Shown piece after piece: positions 1-5,892 of a stretch of 7,823 bases of DNA. Position numbers and translations under genes: made by a program. The stretch covers positions 1 through 7,823 of the forward strand of contig CAXAVH010000115.1 in assembly GCA_963972105.1 (NCBI GenBank), read 5' to 3'. This stretch comes from NZQO01 sp002693605. Lineage in GTDB: Bacteria > Bacteroidota > Bacteroidia > Flavobacteriales > Flavobacteriaceae. Position 1 is the stretch's first letter, and every line of letters begins with the position of its first letter. The notes under the pieces were generated by a model. That model searched no databases. It saw only the letters and a list, made by a program, of their open reading frames with translations, and was not told where the DNA came from.

Positions 1-1326
1 TAGGGCATCGCTTAAATCGTAGACCGTAGCGCCGTCTAATTCCTTATCTAAAATACTACTGCCCGCCGCGCTTCGGTAGCCACCGGCGCAATGCACCACG
101 ATCGGCTTTTCGGTTGGAATTTCACCGGTTCTTTCGCGAAGTTCGTGCAACGGAATGGCAATGGCGTGCTCGAAGAACTTTCCGTCGGCGACCTCACTTT
201 CGTTACGAATATCAACCACCGTGTAGTCTTTCGGATTTTTCTTAAACAGACCAACGCTGAAATCGTCCATAGCTTTCAAGTTGCTTTCGCCCAATGTCAT
301 TATCGCTTCCACCTGGGTCTCGTAGCCAATCTTGGAAGTGCGCTCCAAAATATTTCTGGCCTGTGATACGCTGGGCACCACGAGGTAAAATCTTTCATCT
401 GGCTGTACGATACTGCCCAGCCACGTTTCGAACTTATGTCCTTCCTTGGTTCCCATAATATTTATACTGCCTGGCAGGTGATGCTCCTTGAACGCTTCTT
501 CGTTGCGCGTGTCGATTACCAATAGCGAATCGTCTTTTTTGGTCTGGTTTAGCCGTAACGGAATTTCGCCCAAAAGGCGACCTACCTTTTCGGCACCTGT
601 TTTGTTAATGTCTACATCATAGCCAAAATAATGCGGAATGAAAGGCTGGGAATCTAGCAACTCGTCCATAAATTCCGCTTCGGTCTGATCTTTGAATGCC
701 CAGTTGCTCACCCGCTCATTGCCCAGGGTACTAGACGTGGCGTCCTTGCTCATTCCCTTTCCACAAAGAGAACCTGCCCCGTGGGCCGGATATACATAGG
801 CATTGTCGGGCAAATCTGAAAATTTATTCTGCATCGTATCGTACATCATCTTTGCCAGTTCCTCTCGCTTTGCCTTTACGTGCCCTGCCTTTTCGCGAAG
901 ATCGGGACGCCCAACATCACCCACAAATAGGGTGTCGCCCGTAAAGAGCGCTGTTTTCGAATCTTCCCGGGCTATGATGGTTATGCTATCTGGCGAGTGG
1001 CCCGGCGTATTGCGTGCGGTAAATGTAATCGCGCCCACAGTTACCTCCTCCCCATCGTCGAACCCGGAATGTGGATAATCGGCACCGGTCTTGCTGCTGC
1101 AATAAATCGTGGCGCCCGTTTCCTGGTGTATTTGGAGGTGGGAACTCACAAAATCGGCGTGGGGGTGCGTTTCGAAAACAGCCACTATTTGCGCATCGTT
1201 TTCCTCTGCAAATGTATAATACTGCATTGGGTCGCGCTCTGGGTCGATTACCGCCATTTTCCCTTCGCTAATTACAGCGTATGAAAAATGGGAAAGCGGT
1301 GCGTATTCAAATTGTTTTATCTTCAT
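1..1326 (-). CDS. MBL-fold persulfide dioxygenase-like protein with two rhodanese domains (3' end missing)
   Basis: The frame is open for 442 codons from the ATG at 1326 and runs off the left edge; only a short C-terminal piece should be missing. The N-terminal metallo-beta-lactamase domain (about residues 10-240) shows THPHADF (H54, H56, D58), TPGH (H110), FTGDTLFVGDVGRPDL (D131) and YPAHGAGSLCGK (H182). H54, H110 and D131 match the mononuclear-iron 2-His-1-Asp ligands of ETHE1-type persulfide dioxygenases, which oxidise thiol persulfides to sulfite. F59 stands where many MBL enzymes have a second-metal His. A first rhodanese-like domain (about 255-350) has VVPS where the active Cys should be, so it is probably non-catalytic. 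The second (from about 363) has an intact HCAGGYRS loop with C412. No signal peptide is seen, so it is probably cytoplasmic. The substrate thiol is unknown. Function is inferred from the family and from the sulfur-related neighbours. Confidence 0.9.
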   Translation of the reverse strand, partial: MKIKQFEYAPLSHFSYAVISEGKMAVIDPERDPMQYYTFAEENDAQIVAVFETHPHADFVSSHLQIHQETGATIYCSSKTGADYPHSGFDDGEEVTVGAITFTARNTPGHSPDSITIIAREDSKTALFTGDTLFVGDVGRPDLREKAGHVKAKREELAKMMYDTMQNKFSDLPDNAYVYPAHGAGSLCGKGMSKDATSSTLGNERVSNWAFKDQTEAEFMDELLDSQPFIPHYFGYDVDINKTGAEKVGRLLGEIPLRLNQTKKDDSLLVIDTRNEEAFKEHHLPGSINIMGTKEGHKFETWLGSIVQPDERFYLVVPSVSQARNILERTSKIGYETQVEAIMTLGESNLKAMDDFSVGLFKKNPKDYTVVDIRNESEVADGKFFEHAIAIPLHELRERTGEIPTEKPIVVHCAGGYRSAAGSSILDKELDGATVYDLSDAL

Positions 1327-1381
1327 GATGTTGGTTGTTTTATTTTACCTACTAAAATACAAATCCTTCGAGGGAACTTCA

Positions 1382-1395
1382 GTAACAAGAGTTAC
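1382..1395. promoter_or_regulatory. GTAAC-N4-GTTAC dyad, candidate Crp/Fnr-type operator
   Basis: GTAACAAGAGTTAC is a perfect 5-4-5 inverted repeat about 56-69 nt upstream of the MBL-rhodanese start. A second small palindrome, TAACATGTTA, lies at 1410-1419 with its centre 26 bp away. The core TAAC-N4-GTTA has the geometry of Crp/Fnr-family sites and matches the core of the PrfA box (TTAACA-NN-TGTTAA). The Crp-like regulator at 2851-3489 is the obvious candidate to bind it. This is inference from geometry only. Apart from these palindromes, the 153-nt gap 1327-1479 shows nothing I can support, and no terminator hairpin. Confidence 0.4.
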
Positions 1396-1479
1396 GTTTC
1401 AAAAAACTTTAACATGTTATTGTATTGAAGTTAAGTTTATGCAAAGGAAAAAGTGAGCGACCTCAACACAATGTCGAGA

Positions 1480-2061
1480 TTATTTTTTCCGCAGACTAAT
1501 GAACAGTTCATTGTCGCGACGTGGGGCTACGGAATTATAGGCGATTTCCATGGTTTCAATATGGAACTTCCCAGAAAATAGCTCCTCGTACTCTTTTCTA
1601 TTTCCTCCAAAAGGGGGCCTATCCTCATTTAGTGGGATGGAAAACAGGAGTCCAACTAACTTTCCATTCGGTTTAAGCAGTTGCCACATCTTTTCCACGT
1701 ATTTATCGCGCAGCGACGGGGCGAGCGCACAGAAAAAGGTTTGTTCCAAGATAAGGTCGAACTGGCCGTCGAGCTCAAAAAAATCGCGGTGCAGCAAATG
1801 TTCCTTCGGAAAATGCGGAACCCTGCTCGAAAAATTTCTCAATGCAATGGAGGAAATATCGGCAACCACGACGTGTGTAAACCCATTGGCGAGCAGATAT
1901 TCGGCCTCGTAGGCATTTCCGGCACCGGGTATAAGAATATGTTGTTCTCTTTCATGAAGTTGGTCAATATATTCTTGTAACGGCGTAGAAACGTAGCCAA
2001 TATCCCAGCCCATATCCCCGCTTTCGTACTTTTGATTCCAGAAGGATTCCCTAAGGTCCAT
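1480..2061 (-). CDS. SAM-dependent methyltransferase, thiopurine S-methyltransferase-like
   Basis: A 193-residue class I methyltransferase. The N-terminus FWNQKYESGDMGWDIG (7-22) is typical of the TPMT-like group. Motif I is ILIPGAGNAYEAEYL (42-56), the acidic motif II is VVVADIS with D68, and motif IV/post-IV is QTFFCALAPSLR (107-118). FGGNRKEYEELF (151-162) is also characteristic. The TPMT/thiol methyltransferase superfamily methylates thiols, halides or bisulfide. The substrate here is not visible, but an operon with rhodanese and a neighbouring persulfide dioxygenase points to a sulfur nucleophile. I chose ATG at 2061: a longer frame would need a TTG at 2067, which adds only two residues. 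It starts 16 nt after the HMA-protein stop, so the two are probably co-transcribed. It ends at TAA, followed by the 153-nt gap before the MBL gene. Family confidence is high, substrate confidence low. Confidence 0.85.
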   Translation of the reverse strand: MDLRESFWNQKYESGDMGWDIGYVSTPLQEYIDQLHEREQHILIPGAGNAYEAEYLLANGFTHVVVADISSIALRNFSSRVPHFPKEHLLHRDFFELDGQFDLILEQTFFCALAPSLRDKYVEKMWQLLKPNGKLVGLLFSIPLNEDRPPFGGNRKEYEELFSGKFHIETMEIAYNSVAPRRDNELFISLRKK

Positions 2062-2077
2062 TTTCAACTAAACTATG

Positions 2078-2347
2078 TTATCTCGAAAATCGTCCCGTGG
2101 CACAACTTATAAACGACTTGGTTTTAGCCAGCACGGGGTTTTCAGCCCCCACTGGAGGGTAGCCCAACGTGGCGAGTTTTGTTTCGGCGGAAATTCTATC
2201 GGAATCCGTTTCTGCAGTAAAACGTACCGTGGCATTCTCGACATCCACCTGCACGTTAGAAATAGATGGAATTTTTTCCAATGAATTTACTATGGTATTG
2301 GCGCAGCCGCCACATTTGAGGTTTTGAATTTCTATACTATGTTCCAT
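2078..2347 (-). CDS. Small heavy-metal-associated (HMA) domain protein, CopZ-like
   Basis: An 89-residue protein with one ferredoxin-like HMA domain. The metal-binding loop is NLKCGGCANTIV (C12, C15), followed by the usual strand NVQVDVENATVRF and a LGYPPVG turn. Such domains bind Cu(I), Zn(II) or related soft metals and pass them to partner proteins. Unlike the classic MxCxxC chaperones, the residue two before the first Cys is L and not M. A C-terminal tail of about 20 residues carries a third cysteine in SFISCATGRFSR (C82), as in other flavobacterial relatives I recall. I chose ATG at 2347, two nt after the rhodanese stop; an upstream ATG at 2368 would overlap that gene and add seven non-domain residues. 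It is the middle gene of the rhodanese-HMA-methyltransferase operon. Handling of a thiophilic metal, or of sulfane sulfur on its cysteines, would fit the setting (inference). Confidence 0.88.
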   Translation of the reverse strand: MEHSIEIQNLKCGGCANTIVNSLEKIPSISNVQVDVENATVRFTAETDSDRISAETKLATLGYPPVGAENPVLAKTKSFISCATGRFSR

Positions 2348-2349
2348 GT

Positions 2350-2724
2350 TTATTGTTTTTTTGGCCATGCCATATACCCCCCACGTAGGTCGACTACCTC
2401 CCCAAATCCTTCAGAAATGAGATACTGGGCGGCTTGCTGACTGCGATTGCCCGAGCGGCAATACAGGTAAACCGGGCGGTCCTTGGCCAGATTTTTAATT
2501 TTTTCGACAAACGTATCACGTTGCAACCAATCTAGATTCTTGGCGCCCACAATGTGCCCGGCGGCGTATTCCTGCGGGGTCCTCACATCGAGCAATTGCA
2601 CGTCCTGGGCCTCAATGCGCCGTTCAAAAACAAGCGGGGCCAAGACTTCGATATTTTCAGAAGACTGCGAAGCGGCACTTCCAAAAATACTTATGCTTAT
2701 AATTATTGCGATTAAATACTTCAT
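2350..2724 (-). CDS. Exported single-domain rhodanese
   Basis: A 124-residue protein. Residues 1-20 (MKYLIAIIISISIFGSAASQ) form a signal peptide with a type I-like cleavage region around GSAAS and no lipobox Cys, so the product should be periplasmic. The rest is one rhodanese domain: VQLLDVRTPQEYAAGHIVGA (42-61) and the active loop YCRSGNRS with C89 (88-95), ending DLRGGYMAWPKK. Rhodaneses move sulfane sulfur through a Cys persulfide. An in-frame ATG at 2793 would add 23 residues ahead of the signal peptide; I reject it because the signal sequence begins cleanly at 2724. The gap to the upstream Crp-like gene is 126 nt, A/T-rich, with no clear terminator or promoter, so it may or may not share the crp-like transcript. 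It is first in the tight rhodanese-HMA-methyltransferase set. It would supply sulfur transfer outside the inner membrane, while the MBL enzyme appears cytoplasmic. Confidence 0.9.
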   Translation of the reverse strand: MKYLIAIIISISIFGSAASQSSENIEVLAPLVFERRIEAQDVQLLDVRTPQEYAAGHIVGAKNLDWLQRDTFVEKIKNLAKDRPVYLYCRSGNRSQQAAQYLISEGFGEVVDLRGGYMAWPKKQ

Positions 2725-2850
2725 ACCATGAATTTTATGGAAATTTAAAGCTATAGGATTTAAATAGAAAATCATCAGCTTTGGCAACGACATTTCTACT
2801 GTTTAAAAACTATGTAACCAATATTCGATTTAAACATTTTTACAACCCTT

Positions 2851-3489
2851 TTAGATTGGGTCACCTTCCAACGTGATACTATTACGGTGAAGGGTTATCT
2901 TTCCCAAGTTCTCTAGTTTTTTCAACAATCGGGAAACCACCACGCGCGAGGTATTTAACTCGTGGGCAATTTCCTGATGGGTGGTGTGAAGGATAACGCT
3001 ATTGTTGATTTTCGACTTATTACGAAGAAATTTCAGCAACCGTTCGTCCATCTTCATAAAGGCGATGCTGTCGATGGTATCGAGCATTTCCTGAAGCCGG
3101 TCGTGGTAACTTTGGAACACGAAATTACGCCAGCTCTTGTACTTACCGGTCCATTCCTCCATTTTTCCAATAGGTACCATAATAAGTTGGGTGTCCATTT
3201 CGGCCACGGCCCTAACCTCGCTACGAGTCTGGCCCATACAGCAGGTAAGGGTCATGGCGCAGGTATCGCCCCGTTCCAAAAAATAGAGCAACAGTTCGTT
3301 GCCTTCTTCGTCTTCCCGTAAAATCTTGACGGCCCCGGCAATTAAAAGGGGCATGGATTTTACGTAGGTGCCAATTTCGATTAGCTTATCGCCTTCGGTT
3401 ACTTCTTTGATTGTTCCCACCGCTCCGATTTCATCGAGTAACTCGGGTTCAAATAACGTGCCGTAATGTTGTTGCAATAGCTCGCGCAT
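2851..3489 (-). CDS. Crp/Fnr-family transcriptional regulator with clustered cysteines
   Basis: A 212-residue regulator of usual family length. Residues about 10-120 form the cyclic-nucleotide-binding-type beta roll (EGDKLIEIG, GAVKILREDEEGNELLLYFLERGD). A long dimer helix follows (about 121-150), then a winged helix with HTH residues TTHQEIAHELNTSRVVVSRLLKKLE (about 169-193). In the loop where CRP binds cAMP phosphate the sequence is TCAMTLTCCMGQTRSEVRAV, without the canonical Glu and Arg-Ser. So cAMP is unlikely; the loop instead has C77, C83 and C84. No N-terminal Fnr iron-sulfur cysteines are present. The effector is unknown; thiol, persulfide, metal or heme/NO sensing are possible. In the recognition helix the residue equivalent to CRP Glu181 is V183, so the DNA site should differ from the TGTGA/TTGAT types. 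It sits between the sulfur block and the globin/hemerythrin pair and is the only regulator visible. Confidence 0.92.
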   Translation of the reverse strand: MRELLQQHYGTLFEPELLDEIGAVGTIKEVTEGDKLIEIGTYVKSMPLLIAGAVKILREDEEGNELLLYFLERGDTCAMTLTCCMGQTRSEVRAVAEMDTQLIMVPIGKMEEWTGKYKSWRNFVFQSYHDRLQEMLDTIDSIAFMKMDERLLKFLRNKSKINNSVILHTTHQEIAHELNTSRVVVSRLLKKLENLGKITLHRNSITLEGDPI

Positions 3490-3505
3490 AAGAGAGGCCT
3501 ATTTT

Positions 3506-3519
3506 AGGTAAATGTACCT
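3506..3519. promoter_or_regulatory. AGGTA-N4-TACCT dyad upstream of the Crp-like gene
   Basis: AGGTAAATGTACCT is a perfect 5-4-5 inverted repeat 17-30 nt upstream of the regulator's ATG. On the minus strand it contains TACATTTA, a 5-of-6 match to the Bacteroidota -7 element TAnnTTTG, but no convincing TTG -33 element is present. It could be a promoter overlapped by an operator, which would suggest autoregulation. Chance dyads of this size are common in A/T-rich DNA. Confidence 0.25.
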
Positions 3520-3545
3520 TTTTAAGCCAGCATTTGAAAATAATA

Positions 3546-3980
3546 TCACTCCCAAAAAGGATCAACATAATAGGCCGAAGTTGGTTCATTGGCGTGTACT
3601 TGCTCGATCTTTTCGAGCTCCTCCGGGGTCGCCACCTCCTGTATTTTATTGAACAAAACCCTTTCCTCGAACCGGATGTGCTCCTTTAGCTGAAGCTCCA
3701 ATACACGTAGGGTTCGCTCCACATCGGTCGTCGTGGTAAAGAGCGTTTCAAGCGTACGGTGGTCGGCCAGCGCGCGCTGCACCAACGGATGCTCCGATTC
3801 TAGCAACGGAAATAGAAAGCGCTCCTCTGCCTCGAAGTGAGGCCGAATCTCGGTTACGAAGAACCAATCGCGAAACGCCTGAAGGCGCTTGATGGAGATA
3901 TTACGTTCAAACCCCTTCCTTAATTTCCAGGAGAAGAGCAAGCCAAAGTGGTGCTGGCGACTAAGGGGCTGCAAGGCCAC
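3546..3980 (-). CDS. Hemerythrin-domain protein, 5' end apparently frameshifted
   Basis: As it stands this is 144 residues from a GTG at 3980. It is a four-helix hemerythrin-type di-iron protein: H10/H11 (SRQHH), H48 and E52 (HFEAEE), H74 (ADHRTLE) and H101 with E105 (HIRFEE), with the two HxxxE pairs expected of the site. The tail YYVDPFWE is typical of flavobacterial relatives I recall. Members bind O2 or NO, or serve in iron or redox sensing and repair. Reading further upstream in the same frame gives TPKPIKRH before the GTG, which matches the family N-terminus, but the only ATG (4022-4024) is in another frame. Removing one C from the C5 run at 3999-4003 joins them as METDKQHPKPIKRH, giving 158 residues starting 4 nt after the globin stop. 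So either a base is wrong, the gene is truncated, or GTG initiation is used. Globin and this gene almost certainly share one transcript. Confidence 0.85.
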   Translation of the reverse strand: MALQPLSRQHHFGLLFSWKLRKGFERNISIKRLQAFRDWFFVTEIRPHFEAEERFLFPLLESEHPLVQRALADHRTLETLFTTTTDVERTLRVLELQLKEHIRFEERVLFNKIQEVATPEELEKIEQVHANEPTSAYYVDPFWE

Positions 3981-3987
3981 GTGGCGC

Positions 3988-4024
3988 TTAATGGGCTTGG
4001 GGGTGCTGCTTGTCTGTTTCCATA
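3988..4024 (-). pseudogene. Detached 5' end of the hemerythrin gene (frameshifted leader)
   Basis: ATG at 4024 begins METDKQHPQAH and stops at 3988-3990. The first eight codons look like the true start of the hemerythrin protein. After the C5 run at 3999-4003 the correct continuation (KPIKRH) lies in the other frame. This is visible directly in the sequence. Whether it is biological or a sequencing/assembly error cannot be told here. With the tract at four Cs, this piece would merge with the CDS at 3546-3980. Confidence 0.6.
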
Positions 4025-4028
4025 GGTT

Positions 4029-4415
4029 CTATTTTAGCGATGTTTGGTCTTTCTGCAAATGCTGAATCTTTAATTGGAACATTTCGGCCATCTTGCCGGC
4101 GCGCCATTTGGCTTCCGCGGCCTTTTCCCCGGTAAAATGTTCGTCCACCGTTTCGGAAAAGAGAAATAGCCACCTATCAAAGTGTGTCTTATTCACGGGA
4201 AGTTTGGCATGTGGGGGAAACGGGCTCCCATAATAGGTATGCTCGCCCAGTAAGACAGTTTGCCAAAAAGTGTACATTCGCTCCAGATGTTCCGGCCACC
4301 TATCTTTAATAACCCCATTGAAAATAGGTCCCAAGAGGCCATCCTCGCGAATTTTTCCGTAGAACGAATCGACTAACAGTTTAATATCCCGCAAAGTACT
4401 TATTTCGTGCTGCAT
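4029..4415 (-). CDS. Group III truncated hemoglobin
   Basis: A 128-residue single-domain globin, the usual length for group III (Ctb-like) truncated hemoglobins. Seen in order: the B-helix VDSFYGKIREDGLLGPIF with the probable distal Tyr at Y19 (B10), HLERMYTFWQTVLLGEHTYYGSPF, and the F region KTHFDRWLFLFSETV with H78 as the likely proximal heme ligand. H69 lies in the preceding PPHAKL stretch. These cytoplasmic hemes bind O2 and NO; the Campylobacter homologue takes part in the nitrosative stress response. The start ATG at 4415 is followed directly by a family-like N-terminus (EISTLRDIKLLVDSFY). Its TAG stop (4029-4031) is 4 nt from the ATG of the repaired hemerythrin gene. Upstream, 67 nt separate it from the CoA-transferase stop, with no clear terminator, so read-through is possible. 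The role in NO or O2 handling is from the family; the substrate here is not shown. Confidence 0.92.
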   Translation of the reverse strand: MQHEISTLRDIKLLVDSFYGKIREDGLLGPIFNGVIKDRWPEHLERMYTFWQTVLLGEHTYYGSPFPPHAKLPVNKTHFDRWLFLFSETVDEHFTGEKAAEAKWRAGKMAEMFQLKIQHLQKDQTSLK

Positions 4416-4482
4416 GTGGTGATATCGAAAATTCTTAAATTAAACTTCAAACCCAACGATAACTACTAATTTCCTTCTTTAT

Positions 4483-5766
4483 CTAATTCTTAAAGCGCCT
4501 GTGGGCCTCGCGCTGCAATGCTTCGCGATGGTCTGGGTGGGCGATGGAGATGAGCTCCTTGGCACGCTGTTCCAACCCTTTTCCGAACAGGTTAACAACA
4601 CCATACTCTGTCACGACATAATGTACGTGCGCCCGGGTCGTGGTAACGCTGGCACCTTCCTTTAGAAAGGGAGTGATTTTCGAAATTCCCTTGGTTGTCA
4701 AGGAAGGCATGGCGATAATGGGCTTCCCGCCGGGCGATAGCGAGGCACCGCGAATAAAGTCCATTTGCCCTCCAACTCCCGAATATTGATACGTGCCGAT
4801 AGAATCTGCACATACCTGCCCGGTCAAATCGATTTCTATGGCGCTATTAATTGCCGTTACCTTAGGGTTTTGGCGAATAATTGCGGTATCGTTAGTATAT
4901 CCTGCTTCCTTGAAATGTACCAACGGGTTATCGTCAATGAAGTCATATAGGGCTTGGGTTCCCATGGCAAAGCAAGTTACAATTTTACCGGTCTTTACCT
5001 GCTTATCCTCGCCGGTAATAACGCCTTTTTCTACCAAGGGAAGGATACCATCGCTGAACATTTCGGTATGAATGCCTAGCCTTTTGTGGTTGGAAAGGTT
5101 ATTCAGCACAGCATTGGGAATATTTCCTATCCCCATTTGCAGGGTTGCGCCGTCCTCGACCAATCCGGCCACGTGCTTGCCAATGGTAGCTTCTACCTGG
5201 GTAGGTGTCTCCATACTAGAAGCGTGTATAGGGTCATTGATTTCAACGGCAACATGTATATTTTTGATATGTATAATCCCGTCGCCATGGGTGCGCGGGA
5301 CATTCGGGTTCACTTGGGCAACGACTTTCTTTGCGGTTAAAATGGCCGGCAGTGTAATGTCTACCGAGGCGCCCAAAGAGCAATAACCGTGCTTATCGGG
5401 TGGTGACACTTGTATGAATGCTACGTCTATGGGTAGGATATTTCTGCGAAACAGCCAGTGAATTTCGCTCAAGAACACGGGCACGTAATCGCCATAGGGG
5501 GTGTGGACGCCTTTTCTGACATTGCCGCCCACGAAGAACGCGCTAAGGTGAAAGGCGTTATGGTAAGGCGCTTGTAGGTAATGGGCGTTCCCGTGCGTAT
5601 GAATTTGCATTATTTCTACATCAGACAATTCTTCGTAACGTTCACATAAGGTATCAATTAACAAATTGGGCGTCATGGCAGCTCCTTGGAAAAAGACCCG
5701 GTTGCCAGATTTCACAACGGAAACCGCTTCTTGAGGAGAAACTATCGATAAACTGGTATCGCTCAT
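4483..5766 (-). CDS. Acetyl-CoA hydrolase / 4-hydroxybutyrate CoA-transferase family protein
   Basis: A 427-residue full-length class I-type CoA-transferase related to acetyl-CoA hydrolase, butyryl-CoA:acetate and 4-hydroxybutyrate CoA-transferases. The N-terminal half has FFQGAAMTPNLL and DVAFIQVSPPDKHGYCSLGASVD (114-136). The CoA-binding turn is MGIGNIPNAV (211-220), the catalytic glutamate is E235 in GIHTEMFSDGI, and the C-terminal GVGGQMDFIRGA (330-341) is also characteristic. The Glu would form a glutamyl-CoA thioester and move CoA between carboxylates, or hydrolyse it. No signal peptide; cytoplasmic. Exact acyl specificity cannot be read from sequence. It would link to acetate or short-chain acid metabolism, useful under low oxygen, but its tie to the globin/hemerythrin genes rests on position alone. 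The gene starts at ATG 5766; the 140-nt space to the divergent membrane-protein gene holds two dyads. Confidence 0.92.
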   Translation of the reverse strand: MSDTSLSIVSPQEAVSVVKSGNRVFFQGAAMTPNLLIDTLCERYEELSDVEIMQIHTHGNAHYLQAPYHNAFHLSAFFVGGNVRKGVHTPYGDYVPVFLSEIHWLFRRNILPIDVAFIQVSPPDKHGYCSLGASVDITLPAILTAKKVVAQVNPNVPRTHGDGIIHIKNIHVAVEINDPIHASSMETPTQVEATIGKHVAGLVEDGATLQMGIGNIPNAVLNNLSNHKRLGIHTEMFSDGILPLVEKGVITGEDKQVKTGKIVTCFAMGTQALYDFIDDNPLVHFKEAGYTNDTAIIRQNPKVTAINSAIEIDLTGQVCADSIGTYQYSGVGGQMDFIRGASLSPGGKPIIAMPSLTTKGISKITPFLKEGASVTTTRAHVHYVVTEYGVVNLFGKGLEQRAKELISIAHPDHREALQREAHRRFKN

Positions 5767-5796
5767 AAACTTGATTTTACTATTGGATTTTCAACG

Positions 5797-5810
5797 GTGC
5801 AAAATTGCAC
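5797..5810. promoter_or_regulatory. GTGCAA-AA-TTGCAC dyad upstream of the CoA-transferase gene
   Basis: GTGCAAAATTGCAC has perfect 6-bp arms around AA, 31-44 nt upstream of the CoA-transferase ATG. On the minus strand it contains CAATTTTG, a 5-of-6 match to TAnnTTTG, but no TTG lies at the right -33 spacing. It is a candidate operator over a promoter; the binding protein is unknown. It does not share half-sites with the other dyads in the window. Confidence 0.3.
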
Positions 5811-5865
5811 ATTTAAACTCAATCGTTAAATGAGGAATATCATACTACATATACATTCATTTTTG

Positions 5866-5873
5866 AATCTTTG
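5866..5873 (+). promoter_or_regulatory. Possible -7 element for the membrane-protein gene
   Basis: AATCTTTG matches the Bacteroidota -7 consensus TAnnTTTG at five of six fixed positions and ends 33 nt before the ATG at 5907, a sensible distance. No TTG is found about 19 nt upstream, so this is weak. Confidence 0.25.
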
Positions 5874-5892
5874 CGGTGCTTCCCGAATTAAT

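Noticed and set aside
997..1284. Plus-strand frame antisense to the MBL domain
   Set aside because: No recognisable domain; it is a shadow of the well-supported minus-strand MBL coding sequence.
2062..2067. TTG start adding two residues to the methyltransferase
   Set aside because: The ATG at 2061 begins the family-typical N-terminus and needs no rare start codon.
2348..2368. Upstream ATG for the HMA protein
   Set aside because: It overlaps the rhodanese 3' end; the ATG at 2347 leads straight into the conserved domain.
2725..2793. 23-residue N-terminal extension of the rhodanese
   Set aside because: It would bury the signal peptide that starts cleanly at 2724.
2801..2835. GTTTAAA / TTTAAAC inverted repeat with a 21-nt spacer between the Crp-like and rhodanese genes
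   Set aside because: The arms are A/T-only apart from one base and GTTTAAAC is itself palindromic, so chance is likely; no terminator features follow.
3988..4173. 61-codon minus-strand frame overlapping the globin gene
   Set aside because: Most of it is an out-of-frame shadow of the globin; only its last 11 codons (from 4024) matter, as the displaced hemerythrin start.
5072..5386. Plus-strand frame of 104 codons inside the CoA-transferase gene
   Set aside because: Antisense shadow of conserved CoA-transferase sequence; composition is not protein-like.
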